From assembly GCA_003864495.1 (NCBI GenBank), contig ML133444.1:62001-126000 (forward strand): a DNA stretch of 64,000 nt, written 5' to 3'. This stretch comes from Nemopilema nomurai (lineage: Eukaryota > Cnidaria > Scyphozoa > Rhizostomeae > Rhizostomatidae). Position numbers and translations under genes: made by a program. Below are positions 26,245 through 38,900 of the stretch, in pieces. The number at the start of each line of letters is the position of its first letter. Within the stretch, counting starts at the first letter, position 1. Under the pieces are notes generated by a model, which saw only the letters and a list, made by a program, of their open reading frames with translations, did no database searches and had not been told where the DNA came from.

Positions 26245-27847
26245 ATGGATAGCTACAGATTGATTCTTTTGAATCAGCATCTTGCAAGCAAGAAGTTCTT
26301 GGGCGGCGATGGGCCTTCGCGAGAAGATGATGTTGTCTTCACCGAGACCCAGAACCATGTGAAGAACGCTTGCAAGGGCCAGATACCAAAAGCACTGACT
26401 CACCTCCAGAGGTGGTACAACAACGTGGCTGCCTTCCCAGATGACACAAGAAACTCTTGGCCAGGAGACGAGCTCACCCTTGAGCAATGCATCGTGCGTT
26501 GGCCTGAGGTTTTCGTGCGTCAAATGGTGGACGAAATAGACGCGCTGATGCTGGCCGCTTCTGTCACGGCAGTGGAATACAACCGAAAACACCTCATGTT
26601 GAACAGAGGCATCCTGCATTTCAGTGCGAAGAACGAAAATGTTGTTTTCAAGCATTTCGTGAGCGACCTTTTCTCTATTCTGGATCACCTCGTTGTCCTG
26701 CTGTACTGCCATTATCAGAGAAATGGCGAACCAGATTTCTCCCACGCTCTCTTGGACATGAAGTTCCCCTACTTCGACAATATTGAGTACCCAGGCTCAA
26801 AAGACGTTCCCAGCGATGTGGAAAAGGCCTTGAAGAAACACAGGGACCAAGTGGTAGCCAATTTGGTGACGAAGATTTTTGGCAACAGGGAGGGGGCCCA
26901 CGAGTGGTTTGCCAACAAAGTGATGTCTGTCCAGCCTTGCACTCTGGTCGGAAGCAACGGCGAGAGAACGCCGAAGAGAGTGGAGGATGGAAGCGACCAT
27001 CAAGTCTTCAGCCAGCTCTACTTCTTGAACCACTACAGAAGCCATCACAGCCTCATAAGCATTTCCCCAGAGCCCAAGTACATCAGCTTGTGTACTTGCA
27101 CCTACCCAGCAATGCACATTTCCCCCCACGACTCGCATTTTGATGAATGCACCACCAAAACTGCCATGTCTCGTGGTATATTCGTGTATTGCCCAGATGA
27201 CGTAAGAGCAGCATCTGAGGAGAGGGCTTGGTCGCTGAAGCCATTGACCGTTATGTCTGAAAGATTCATGCATTTCGTTAAGCTTCTCAGAGATGATGTG
27301 CTTGGAAGGTATGTAAACGTAAATTTCCTTATGCTACTGTTTCAGTATTTCGCAATTTTCATGTCAACTTACAGAAGTTGTAACCTTACGTCATTCACAA
27401 GAAAAGTCTATATAGAGCTTCATGTAGTAGGTGATTATAAGGTGATTTTCACACAGGACGAAAAACAGATTGAAAATTGATTCTTCCAAACGTTATCATT
27501 TTTACAATTGAGCCTTGGAAATTTTGTGATAATTAAATATGCATAGGTTTCCTGCTTTTTTGTTACAACTTTGAGACCACCAGGTTCGTTATAATCATTT
27601 GGTGTTTTCAAAATATGAGTGAAGATTTAATAAATGTCAATACAGAACTACCACAACCAATCACAATTCAAGTTTTTGCATTTTAAAAATTTGTTAAAAG
27701 ATGATACTCTCATGTTTTAGATACTTCAACATCCCAAGTTTTGATACTGTTTTCAAAGTCAGAGGAGGATATGATGATGGTTTTCGCATTAACAACAACT
27801 TCATTGCTTGGGACGAGCACAAACTTCAACGTCCTGTCCCCATCTAA
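26245..27847 (+). CDS. uncharacterised 396-residue protein
   Basis: Two exons, 26245-27308 and 27721-27847, join in frame through a GT-AG intron (donor GTATGT, acceptor TTTTAG) to give 396 residues. The first open frame continues past the donor, but the spliced form ends in a compact, charged, plausible C-terminus (WDEHKLQRPVPI). The protein is soluble-looking, with no signal peptide or membrane segment. It has a helical N-terminal half, a GEPDFSHALLDMKFPYFDN block near residue 155-175, and a Cys/His-rich stretch (CTCTYPAMHISPHDSHFDEC) near residue 283. Codon use is clearly GC-richer than the surroundings, consistent with a real, expressed gene. I do not recognise the family and assign no function. 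Its neighbour, divergently arranged, is ENOSF1. Confidence 0.8.
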
Positions 27848-28464
27848 AGAGACAGATGCCACACACACATTTGAAATGCTTTGCTGTGTTTAGATTTATC
27901 ACGAAACAATTTTTGGTTTTAGCATGAAATATATAGTTTAGGATTCACCAAAGACCAATAAAACCCAAAACCAGTGTCATCTGAATTTCAACACAATAAT
28001 ATCATAGTGTTTATTATCACAATGATGCTGCAGTGGCCTAAAAGCATTTGCATTGTCTGTTTGTTGTGCTGTTGGAAATGAGGACATTCTGATACATTTT
28101 TGAACACATATTTTCCCTATTGAGTGTTGATAAAATAGTCTTGCCTTGTAGTTTGATATTATGCTTTATTTTCAAATTTTCCAGGATAATGACGTTTTTG
28201 CAATGCACTTGTTATGATCTTCATTATTGTAGGATTTTATACAGGCTTTGTGCAAAAATTGGTCAGGTTTCACAAAGTGACACCAAACTGGCTTAGCATT
28301 TTTTAAAACTGGTTTTGTGTTTGTGAAAACAAAGAAGAACATTTCTCAGACAAGATTTACTAATGTTTCTTTGCTGTAGGGAATAATGAAGATAATGATA
28401 AGTGCATTGTTTCTGGAACCAAATAGCCTGTCACGTGATCTTTCTGTACACTTTTGTTTTGCTC

Positions 28465-28470
28465 AATAAA
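28465..28470 (+). promoter_or_regulatory. candidate poly(A) signal of the 396-residue gene
   Basis: AATAAA 618 bp after the stop codon on the coding strand, followed by a T/G-rich stretch (TTATTGTTGTCTC). Plausible but not the only possible site. Confidence 0.4.
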
Positions 28471-29377
28471 ATAAACAGAAACATGTTATTGTTGTCTCAC
28501 TGCCATATTACCAAACCTTAAACCTTCCGGAAAGAAAAATGCTATGACAAGATTAACATTTGTTTTTTAATGATGAGAAAGAAAGCAGTAAACACACACA
28601 CCTTTATACAAGTGTTGATTTTAATGCTAGGAGGAGCAGAACTTTTAGAACTTCTGATAATTGTCTATGTGAAATAACCATTTCAGGGCTGTAGACATTT
28701 CAAGAACAATGGGTATAACATATTTGCTTAATTCACAATAAAGTGCTTGAAAAAATTGCTACAACTTCCAGATAATTCGAATCACTATGTTGTGGTTTAT
28801 CATAGAAAACCAGTCTCTTGCCTGGGTATCATTGAGTGGCAAAGTAATTAGATTATTTACTGTAATTTAACTACAGGTATAAATAAAGTCCAATATTTAC
28901 AAATTTGAAAATAAATACATTGCAACTGCATTGCCTTAATAATTTGAAATTAGTGTAAACTTTAACCCAAGTAACACAGTCTACACCAAAAAGTTTGTGC
29001 CATAAAAACAGGGATGCAAATGATGCAAAAAGGGGGTGACTTCATACAGCAGAATCAATGCATTCTTCTTTCTATACTAGAAAGTTCCACTTTTGAAAAA
29101 CTTCAAACCAGAACCTACAACCTTTTTACCATTAACTTACAAAGGGCTCGTTCTAATAATTTAAGGCCATTGAAATGAAGTCTCTAGTTAATCTTATGAA
29201 ATTCATCTGCTACCATTAAGTTAAAATCATACAAAAAACTTGCAAAAACTCAATCTTGATAGATATATACATTTTAAGGGACTGTTAAAATTTGTGATAA
29301 TAATACACTGTAATAAAAAGCTAACATATGGAAAATGTTTTACCACATTTAGAATGCCCCATATACAAAAGATTGTC

Positions 29378-29383
29378 TTTATT
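29378..29383 (-). promoter_or_regulatory. NPHP3: candidate poly(A) signal of NPHP3
   Basis: AATAAA on the minus strand about 610 bp after the NPHP3 stop codon. Supported only by motif and position. Confidence 0.35.
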
Positions 29384-29991
29384 TATGCTTCTATCTATCA
29401 GAATCACGAATAATGCTAAACTTAAATTTTTCTACACGCTTAAAAATACTTTGCAAAGTAAAAACAGGGCATAAGCACATCAATGTAGCCAATGACCCCT
29501 GACTTAGTTTTGCTGCATCAGGAATAGTTTCCGAATCAGGTAAATTCAAACTTGCTCCAAGCTAATTTTAGCCAATTAACCTAGAAAGTGATGAAACAGA
29601 GTTTCCAACTGTAACTACAACAAAATTACTTTTAAGATCTTTCCACATTTGAATCAAGGAAGTGAAAGGGCAGTGAAAAAAACAGCACATAAGTTCAGTT
29701 CTAAGAATAAGATTAAAAACTTCAAACAGCAAAGAATTAGATTGGATGGGATGATTCGAATTAAACTTTTGTTGCCATTTGCAATAAATTGTCAAGAGAG
29801 CAGTTTGGGCAGGTACATTCTCTCCCTACCATGGAAAAATTAAATTTCATAACTGCAAGAAACAGGGGAGACGCAACATTAGCATTGGTTCTGTTGTTTC
29901 TCGCAACCTTGAAGTTTTGACCACAAAACATTTGTTCAAAAAGCAAAATAACAGAACGGTCATACCTTTATGATGCTAGCCCTTCCCTTTG

Positions 29992-32900
29992 TCAAGAGGG
30001 ATTCTGAATTCTCACAATGGAGGAAAAGGAAGACCTCCGAGATCCAATCTCCTTGAGTTTAGAATCAGATTCACTTTCTTTTATTCTTGCCACAGAGCGT
30101 GGTAAATGAGATGGAGGATGATAGACACTACGCCCTTGATCTAATGCTTGTTTGAAAAGCTTTGCAGCCTCTTGTGTTTCACCCTTGAAAAGGAAAACGG
30201 AACTGTAGCCTTGATAAACTTAATTTCAAAACCATTGTTGCAAATTAGCATTAAATGCCAATTGAAGATACAAAATAGATGCAAAGAGAAACCAAACAGA
30301 AAGTTGAACAACTTACTGCATCTAGATAAAGTTTTGCCATGTTTTGCAAGATTTCAGATACTCTGGGGTGTTGTATTCCAACATGTTCTTCATATATTTT
30401 AATTGCTCTTTCAAACAATGGAAGTGCCTCTTGATGCCTGCTCTAATATGAGAAAAAAAGAAGATTAGTAAACAGTTAAATGGCACAAGTCCCTCAATGC
30501 TTTCCCACAATATCTTTGATATACTTCAAGTCAGGTATATTACTCAAACAAGCAAATGTAGACACAACTTTTTTAGATCAAATTAAGGACTCATAGGTCA
30601 TTAGCTCCTTGAATACTTAAGCAGGGTCCAAGCTCATAATGTCAATCAAAAAGTGTCACAGTTTCCCTGTGAAACAGCAGTGTGTAAAATGTTTGTAAAG
30701 CATATGGAAAAAGATGATGACAGAACTTTAGAAAGTCAAATGCACATAGCATATTTTCATGTATTATTTACTTCAATAATTTTTTTTATAAATATGGCAT
30801 TAATATTAACTGGAGTCTTATGATTACTAGAGTGAATCTCAAAGGTCAATTACCATTTGGCACATTAAAACAGCTAAATTGTTAACAGCTGTTGCAACAC
30901 TTGGGTGATGCTCCCCAAGACTCTTTTCTCTGATCTCTAGTATTTCCCTAACGAGAGAAGGAAAAACTTGAATGATTTGAAATATTAATGATTTCAAAAA
31001 CAGAGGCTATGAAGAAAAGGAAATAACTCTTTACAGAGCCATAAAATTACAGTGGCATTGTTTACCCATAAAGTTTTTTTGCTTCTTCAAATTTGCCCTG
31101 GAAAAAAACAAAGACATTAGCAAGGGCTATGACAAAAAATCAGCTTGGAAGTACTCAGCTTCAAAAAGTTTTCCAGTATTCAGTAAATTTTTAAAATGCA
31201 CAAAAATATACAACAATAGAATGCTACAGAAAAGTCAACAGGCTCAGCAAATTAAAGTTCTAAAAAGAAAAAAATTATGAATAGTTGCTAATTTAAAAAA
31301 TTAAAACAGGTAGTTAATAGAGGTAAACATTTTGAATGAAGCAGCCTGTTAATAGAATTATTCTGTTATCGGTCGAATATTATATATAGATTGCTTGAAC
31401 AGTAAATGAGCACCAAAATTAAATTGATCATCTTAAGATCAGAGTGTAAAAACAAAGTTTGAGCAATTAATACCTGTTTACGATACAAGCCAGCTAAATG
31501 CCTTAAAGTTGATTGCACACTTGGGTTTTCCAATGCAAAATTCTACAAAAGCATATTAATATTATGTGATTTATTGATAAAGGATTCATCTAAAAGAAAT
31601 CAATCCCAATCAATCCAATGCAAACAGAAACTAAACTGCCTTCAATATCAATTAACAACAAGATTAGAAAATGAATTAAGATATAATTGATATTTAGAAT
31701 GTCAAATCAATAGTACCATCATGGAAAACTGGAGGGGGGTGGGGTAAGATCTTTGCGTGGAACTTTCATTTCCCTGAAACATTATAGTTCGGAAACTGCA
31801 ACATCCAATTGAAAAGCCTCAATTGCTGCAAGCTTGGAGATTTATGACATTGTGACAAATTCTATGGAAGCACTAACAATAATATTACTGCACCCATTAA
31901 ATAACAGTCTCTGTGGTTAACTGGAAACCTACCATTCGACGGATTTCTAATGCCTTCTCATATAGTTCTTCAGCCTCGTTGTACCTGTTTTGAAAACAAC
32001 TTTTATAGTTGACAACTTGTTCAGTCATGAAAATAATGATTCAAATAATACAGTTCATAATAAATCACAAGTTAAGCACAAAGAAAAAGGATAGCGAATT
32101 CATATCACATAATAAAAATACACCTAGCAAATACAAAGCAAGTTAATACATAAGAGAGTGACTCACATTTTTTGGTCATTATAAAGAGCAGCTAGGTTGT
32201 GGAGTGATTGAGCAACGTCTGGGTGCTCTTGGCCAAATAAGGTCTCTCTCATTCCCAAGGCACGCATGAAGAAGGATTTCGCTAATCTAAGGAGAAAAGA
32301 AGCATATTTAGAAGAAGGCATGATCACTGCTATCCAAGAAATATGTTTTAGAAAACATTCATCTTAAAATTAGTTTGCTTTCATGCTATTTTCAGATACA
32401 TGGTAGTAGAAAGAAAATGATGAATTATATATTTTCATAGAATGAATGTACGATTAAGGGATCATAAGAAGTGGTTTTTAAATGTGATTATTTATACAAT
32501 AGAGTACACCTTAAAAATATATTCAAAGCCTTTTGACCAAATGACGTAAGCTTTGCATTTATGGCTGGATGTCACCCAGCCTGATTTGCTCTAAGGAGCT
32601 CTGAAACACAAAATTCCAATATTTGTAGACAGAAAAGGTCATTTTGCTTTTACTTGGAATAAATGGGAAGTGAACGCTAGTCGATCACTAGGCAGCCAAT
32701 TCGCTCATCTCACAACCCGCTATAGTGTTTTCCATTCTGCAACTGAGCATTTATTTTGTCAGCAGTTCGTATTTTTGGCGTTTGCATACTACAAGGAAAG
32801 CCCACTGAAAAAGTATTTAAAGTATGCGACAGCTAGGGCTCCGTTGTTCCTGGCTATTTTGAAGGTAATCTTGATAAAAAACCTAATATCTATGCTTTTC

Positions 32901-35900
32901 ACGAACAGAATAAAAGATGAAGGCAGCAAATTTCAATACTGCAACCCTAAAATAGCATTAAGTGATTATTATTGCGGAGCATATCAGCATACTGCAGTAG
33001 TGAATATTGGCCTATCTCTTACTCCCCTACTTCACCATTAAGCCAGGTTTTTACATTAAGCCAGATAAACTTAACATGCTGTGCTATTATTCTACAGCCT
33101 GCAGTACTTTTGCCAGATGATTACACCTCCAACCGGCTGTAGGAAATCAAACTAACCATTGCTTAATCTCATTCGGGCTGTGTTGATACACTAATCATTT
33201 CTTCCAGTCATTCTAAAACCATAACCTTTTGAATTCAATAAAATAATGATAGCGCTGTAATAATTCATGCTGTAGAAGATAAAAGGATAAAATATATTGG
33301 AAACATAGGATAAGATAACGAAAACATACTCATTGTTGTTTTGAATAAAAAACAAAACTCCAAGATCGTTTAGAGACTTTCCAATCTCAGCTGATGAGTT
33401 CTTCTCCGCAATATCAAAGATCTCCTCACCACATCGTTTCAAGATCTTTGTAGATGAACTAGCAGAATGTTCTCTGTTGGACCTCTGATTAATCTGTGAA
33501 GCCCTTTTACGAAGTGGCTCTGCCATTGACGTTCTAGATACAAGGGATCGTTTTTAGTTTAAAGGAAAAGAGCTAAGATTTAATACACAACTCATAGATG
33601 TAATACCTTGCATAAAGATCTCATGTCTCCAATCATGGCATTTTCGAACAATCTTTTCAAGCTTTCAGACTTATGATCTATGTGTGACTTTGAAAAGGAT
33701 CCTTTAATAATCGCATATGTACAAGCAATAAAATTATATATATAACGTAATAATTGCATTTATTTCAGAAAATAAAATTCATTTTCCTGCTATTTCTTGC
33801 CTTTATGAAGTTTTGTACTATAAAACAATACGCTATGAACAATTCTTGGTTATCACCTTTGCCTTATGATAGGACGCTATTCTTTTGTAAGTAGACGTAT
33901 ATCTTATTATCAGGAGCTTGAGACCCAGTGATTTCTGACGACATTTCGCTACCGCTTATCAAACCAAATCTTATTCATACACAAATATTTCAGTATATAC
34001 TTTATTTAAATTAGTGTCTGGAGCATTTTCTCCATGAAAACTCATTTTTAATAAACTATTCACAAAATAAGTGACTTATAGACCAAAATAGCTTGTCCAA
34101 ATACTGAATATCCACCAGATAAAGAGAAGCAGGTAAATAAAATTGATATATGTCATATACAACATGCAAACAAATCGCAAATAAATAACACACTAGCAAA
34201 GGAATACAAAATCAGCCTATAAATGAAGGGGGCTGCATACTTCTCTTGTATGAGATAGAGAACTGCCAACGCTTCCAGCTCCTGCAAGTAATGGGATATA
34301 AGAGATAGGACAATGCTTGGATAACATAATTCGGAGACCTTTAAGAATTATGACAGAATAATGCAAAATAATCAACAGTGTTCAATATCGTAGGCTCTCG
34401 CAATGGGAAAAGCTTGATAATTACGATTGATAAAGAGATATGAAACAGCAGCGAGAGCAGTAATGAAGTCGACTACAAAGAAATCGATTTGTAAAAAATA
34501 GGGACAATATCATGAATACAATTATGTGATACAAATATAGTAGAATTTAGTATTAAATTACAAAATATAACATATATGAAACTGGATAATTCATCAACGT
34601 AAACATTTAGCTACGGAGATAAGTGGGGGGGGGGGGCATAAATGTCCCCGTTAAAGTTTCGCCTGATAATATAATTGATTTTTTACAAACCTTTGCCACA
34701 GAAGGATGATCTGGTCCGTAGGCATTCTCTTTGATTTCCAAGGCCTGCTTGAACATGGTCTCTGCCGTACTAAGAAAAATGGCAATAGATGGATCAGAAA
34801 AGATTAACAGATACAGGACAGAAAAATGCAAAACAAGTGCTTAAACTTCAGGTACTGTCAAACTTCGTAAGGAAAACCTCCCCTTGAATACTTGATTGAT
34901 TATCAAGAAGGAACGGCAAAATTGAACAACAAGAAGTTGAAAACAAATTCAAATCAAACGTCAGTTTTATAGTAATTAGAGGTTAAACTACACTGGCAAG
35001 AGGCTATATCAACCCAGCAACAAGTAAAATCTTATTGAGTCGTATCGAAAAATTTAGGTAGCTTTTTCATCTGGAGTTCATCTGGAAAATCAAATTCTGT
35101 GTAGACAGAAACATTTCGTCTTCGACGTGAAAATGGAGATTGATTGGTCATAACATAGTAATTCTCTGTGCACACTTTTCCGCAATCCTCTACTACTTTT
35201 CGATCCGCAAGTGGCTGTTTTTTGTGTCAGTTTCTGATCATTTTCGGGTGTTTGCATACTCTGAAGGGTGTCAAGCGATAAAATGGTCAATCACGTTGCG
35301 AAAATAATGTTTCAGCTGTTTCTGAAGGTTAGATAGGTTGGAAGGTCAGATACCTGAATTTCTTCCATTGCGTGTACAGACCCCCCAAATGGTGGAACGA
35401 CTGGCCGATACTTGGGTCATCAGGGTCCAAGGACGACTCTCGAAGCTCCAGGCTTCGTTCCAAAGGTCGTAGAGCCTGTATATTCAAAATGCACAGCTAT
35501 AGTATTTATTTTGGAAAGCCAAAATGAAGAGGGGTATTGTAGAAAGCCAAAATGAAGAGGGGTATTGTAGAAAGCCAAAATGAAGAGGGGTATTATGGAA
35601 AGCCAAAATGAAGAAGGGTATTGTAGAAAGCCAAAATGAAGAGGGGTATTGTAGAAAGCCAAAATGAAGAGGGGTATTATGGAAAGCCAAAATCAAGAGG
35701 GGTATTGGTGAAAGCCAAAATCAAGAGGGGTATTATAGTTGCCATAATCAAGAGGGGTATTGTTGAAAGCCTTTTGTACAGCAAAATAACTATTATCGTT
35801 GTAAAAATTGTCAAAGTCTAATTATTAAGCTTGCTTTGAGATGATGTTCCTTGCAGGCTGTTTGTGTGTTTATCAAATCAGTTTTGATAAGAAAGTAAAT

Positions 35901-38900
35901 CCCATGTTACCTGAGACAAAAGACCGAGCTCTCGAAGGAATTTCCCCAGTGTATCGTACAGCAAAGATGCTTTCACCCCAAAGACTGGATCTAATATTTC
36001 AAGGTGATATAAGACTGTTATTACAGAGTATGAAACAGAACACGAAATACAAATGCAAATTAGAAAAAATAGAAAAGGTTAAGTGAGAGAGCAAGGAATA
36101 TTATTACATACATACAAAACTATAAAACAATGGAACTGTAAACTTTTTGAATTTATCTATACTAATTGGTCGCTGTATGAAAAAGGACGAGCCAACGTTG
36201 TTGTGACATCTAAATAGCTTTCGGGCCTAGCCTAGAAGAGACTTGGCTTAGATAGATAAGGATGAAGCTCTTGAGAACGGGAGTGGAAAAGGTCATTCAG
36301 ATTGAGAGCGAGGTTGTTTAAAAAGAGCCTAGCTCAATGCATTTGACAACTGTGAAGTGAAGACATGTGGTTGGGGAACTAAAAAGTTAATTTCCCAGTG
36401 TATCGTACAGCAAAGATGATTCAACCCTAAATACAGGATGTAATGTATTCAAGAGAAATGATGATGGTATTCTAAAGTACGTTTTGCTACATAACATAGG
36501 CAAAAACTAGAACAGACTAGAGAAAGGTTTCAACAGGGCTGGACGAACATGATGACGTAAAGCCTACCGTTTTCCATTAGTTTAATGGAGTCATAGTAGC
36601 AATTTGCCATAGCGGATACATCTAGATTGACGTTCTTCCAATAGCCAATCAGCTCAGCTATACGTCCCCTATAAAACAGTACGTTACGAATATCGTGATC
36701 GTGCTTATCTTTTTGCAAGAAACATCATTCATCGATAGATAGAAGCTTATTTATAAGCGAATCAAGTTTGATACATAAAAAAGATTGTTATATCATTTTA
36801 TTTATTGTCATCAATGTTGATAACGCTACTACAAGATTTAAAAAATGAGGCAGTATTTAATGTTTCGAACTACAGAATTACAAAATAGCACGGGATAGTG
36901 GGATAACAAACCCAACAAACTCAAGAACAACTTTTCATCTATCGCTAATGGGAGTATGCCTGACACCTCTCAACGCCATAAACGGATTAAAAGTTGACAT
37001 CTTATCAGATTTATTATTAAAATATGGAAAATGTGACAAAAACAAAAGACAACCATGAACACTCGTAAACAAAAGGTTAAATATAACAGACGACTGCTTA
37101 GTCATAAAACATACGTCATAATAAATCAAAGATTAACACGTGAAATTCAGTTTATCGGCACATGCTTTGTCTGGTAGCAGGAATGGTACCACTTTCGTGC
37201 GTGGTGGGAGGGCGCCAGTGTGATAGTAAATAAAACAAATGAAGTAAATAAGAAATCAAGGCTCACTTTCTGAATAAGCAAACGAATATCGTGATGCTGC
37301 TGATGACGTCCTTCAGGGTGTCCAGCCGCCCACTTTGTAGGAGAAGCCATGGGAGCTCATCGGCAACGCGGAACGAAACCTTCCCAGGTATGTTCTTGAC
37401 TTGGAAGTACTGAATCAGGTTCTCTCGCACAGACACCACCTCCTCTCTGTTCTCAACAAGATTGTAGTACTTCGCAACAGCATTAATGACCTGAAGATCA
37501 GAAGAGACATTGGTGCAGATGTAAATAGCGAATATAGTGTATGGCAACAGAAGCAGTGTATAAGATTATGAACTTTGTAAGGATATAAGGCAATGCTTCG
37601 TGCAAAAGTGCTAATCAACTTTTTAAATGTTTGAGAATCTCACAGCCGAGGATGCGTGATAATACGAATCAATTGAATACATATTGGATCAAGCTTGTTT
37701 TACTTTCTGAAGCAGTAAAATAGGTAATGGTTTTTATCAGAATTGAAAATTGTTCGACCATTTGCATTAAATTTCTCGTTAATCTTTCAAATGTTGCTGA
37801 AAACCAATAGGCGGGGATACAGCCCTATAATTGCAAACATTTTCATACATATTAAGACAAAGCCACTCTCAGATCTCAGAATGTTCTATTTCCAGAATCC
37901 ATCTTAATTTGCCCTCTTCTAACTTCCACCAACATTAAAGCAATTGACAGTTCAAACGGGTGGTAGACTTTCAAGCTCTCACTAACCTTTCTATTAGCGA
38001 AACAAACAAATCCACCAAAAGTGGTGAAAAATGCACGATCAGAGAATTCATTCATCATCTGCACCCATGTGAGCAATGGAATATCGAACAACTGCATCAG
38101 CTCAGCCTCGACTAGGCCATTTCTTGAGAAGTACACATGAGTGAGAACCTGGAAAGGAATGATAGATAAGATAAACTTTATTTACAGAGGATAAACATGG
38201 CTAGCCTGATAACTAATCTTCCCCAGGGTCCTCTCTACTAACTATGCAATAAGAATATAATTCTATTTATGCCAAAAATGTCCAAAAATACTATTTAAAA
38301 AAAATGCCCTTTAAGTTTCTAAGTCTAGTAACAATTTTCTAGTAAGTAAAGTAAAGTAAATGTATTGCTGTCTCGTGGAAATACTTGATAGCATAATATC
38401 AGTGTAACCAAGTACTCCTATTCCATCAAGTTTTTTCCAAGTTTATTCGCAAATAGTATCCTAGCAAATAGATCTCGAACGGTTTACGTAAATATATCAA
38501 TTGCTACCAATTCAAGCAGGTAATATTTCTTTCTGCAAGTACGATTCCGATCGCCATTTGCTTTTTGAAAAATTAGTTCTGTGATTTACATATCCAAATG
38601 ATCTAAACAGTCCTTAGACTGGGGATGTTTGAAAAAGCTACAACTCCACTAATTACAAAATTTTCCATTTCTGGTTCCATGTGATTAGGATTCCGTGTAG
38701 TATATTGCTCTCTTTATAGCATGTGATACTTTGTGCATAAAAACACGCAAATACCTCAGGGAGTTGATATTCATTTTAGTTTGCAATTACACTGATAATA
38801 TTTCAGCTTTAGCACCGAACGGCATTTGTTTACATGAAAATTAAATTGGTTCATTCGATTAATGCATGTACATAAACTTCAGAAAACCGCAGAAAGACAA

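Larger units (their letters stand above)
27848..29991. other. convergent intergenic region
   Basis: Lies between the stops of the 396-residue gene (plus) and NPHP3 (minus). No coding segment seen. It probably holds both 3' untranslated regions. Candidate poly(A) hexamers are at 28465 (plus) and 29378-29383 (minus). Confidence 0.5.

Noticed and set aside
26212..27273. Long minus-strand frames opposite the 396-residue gene
   Set aside because: They are antisense shadows of a GC-richer coding exon and show no domain.
32670..33041. 123-codon plus-strand open frame
   Set aside because: It overlaps a dispersed repeat copy in an NPHP3 intron and has no recognisable domain.
35420..35696. Overlapping minus-strand frames with repeated FILAF and PLHFGF
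   Set aside because: They are translations of the 28-bp minisatellite in an NPHP3 intron.
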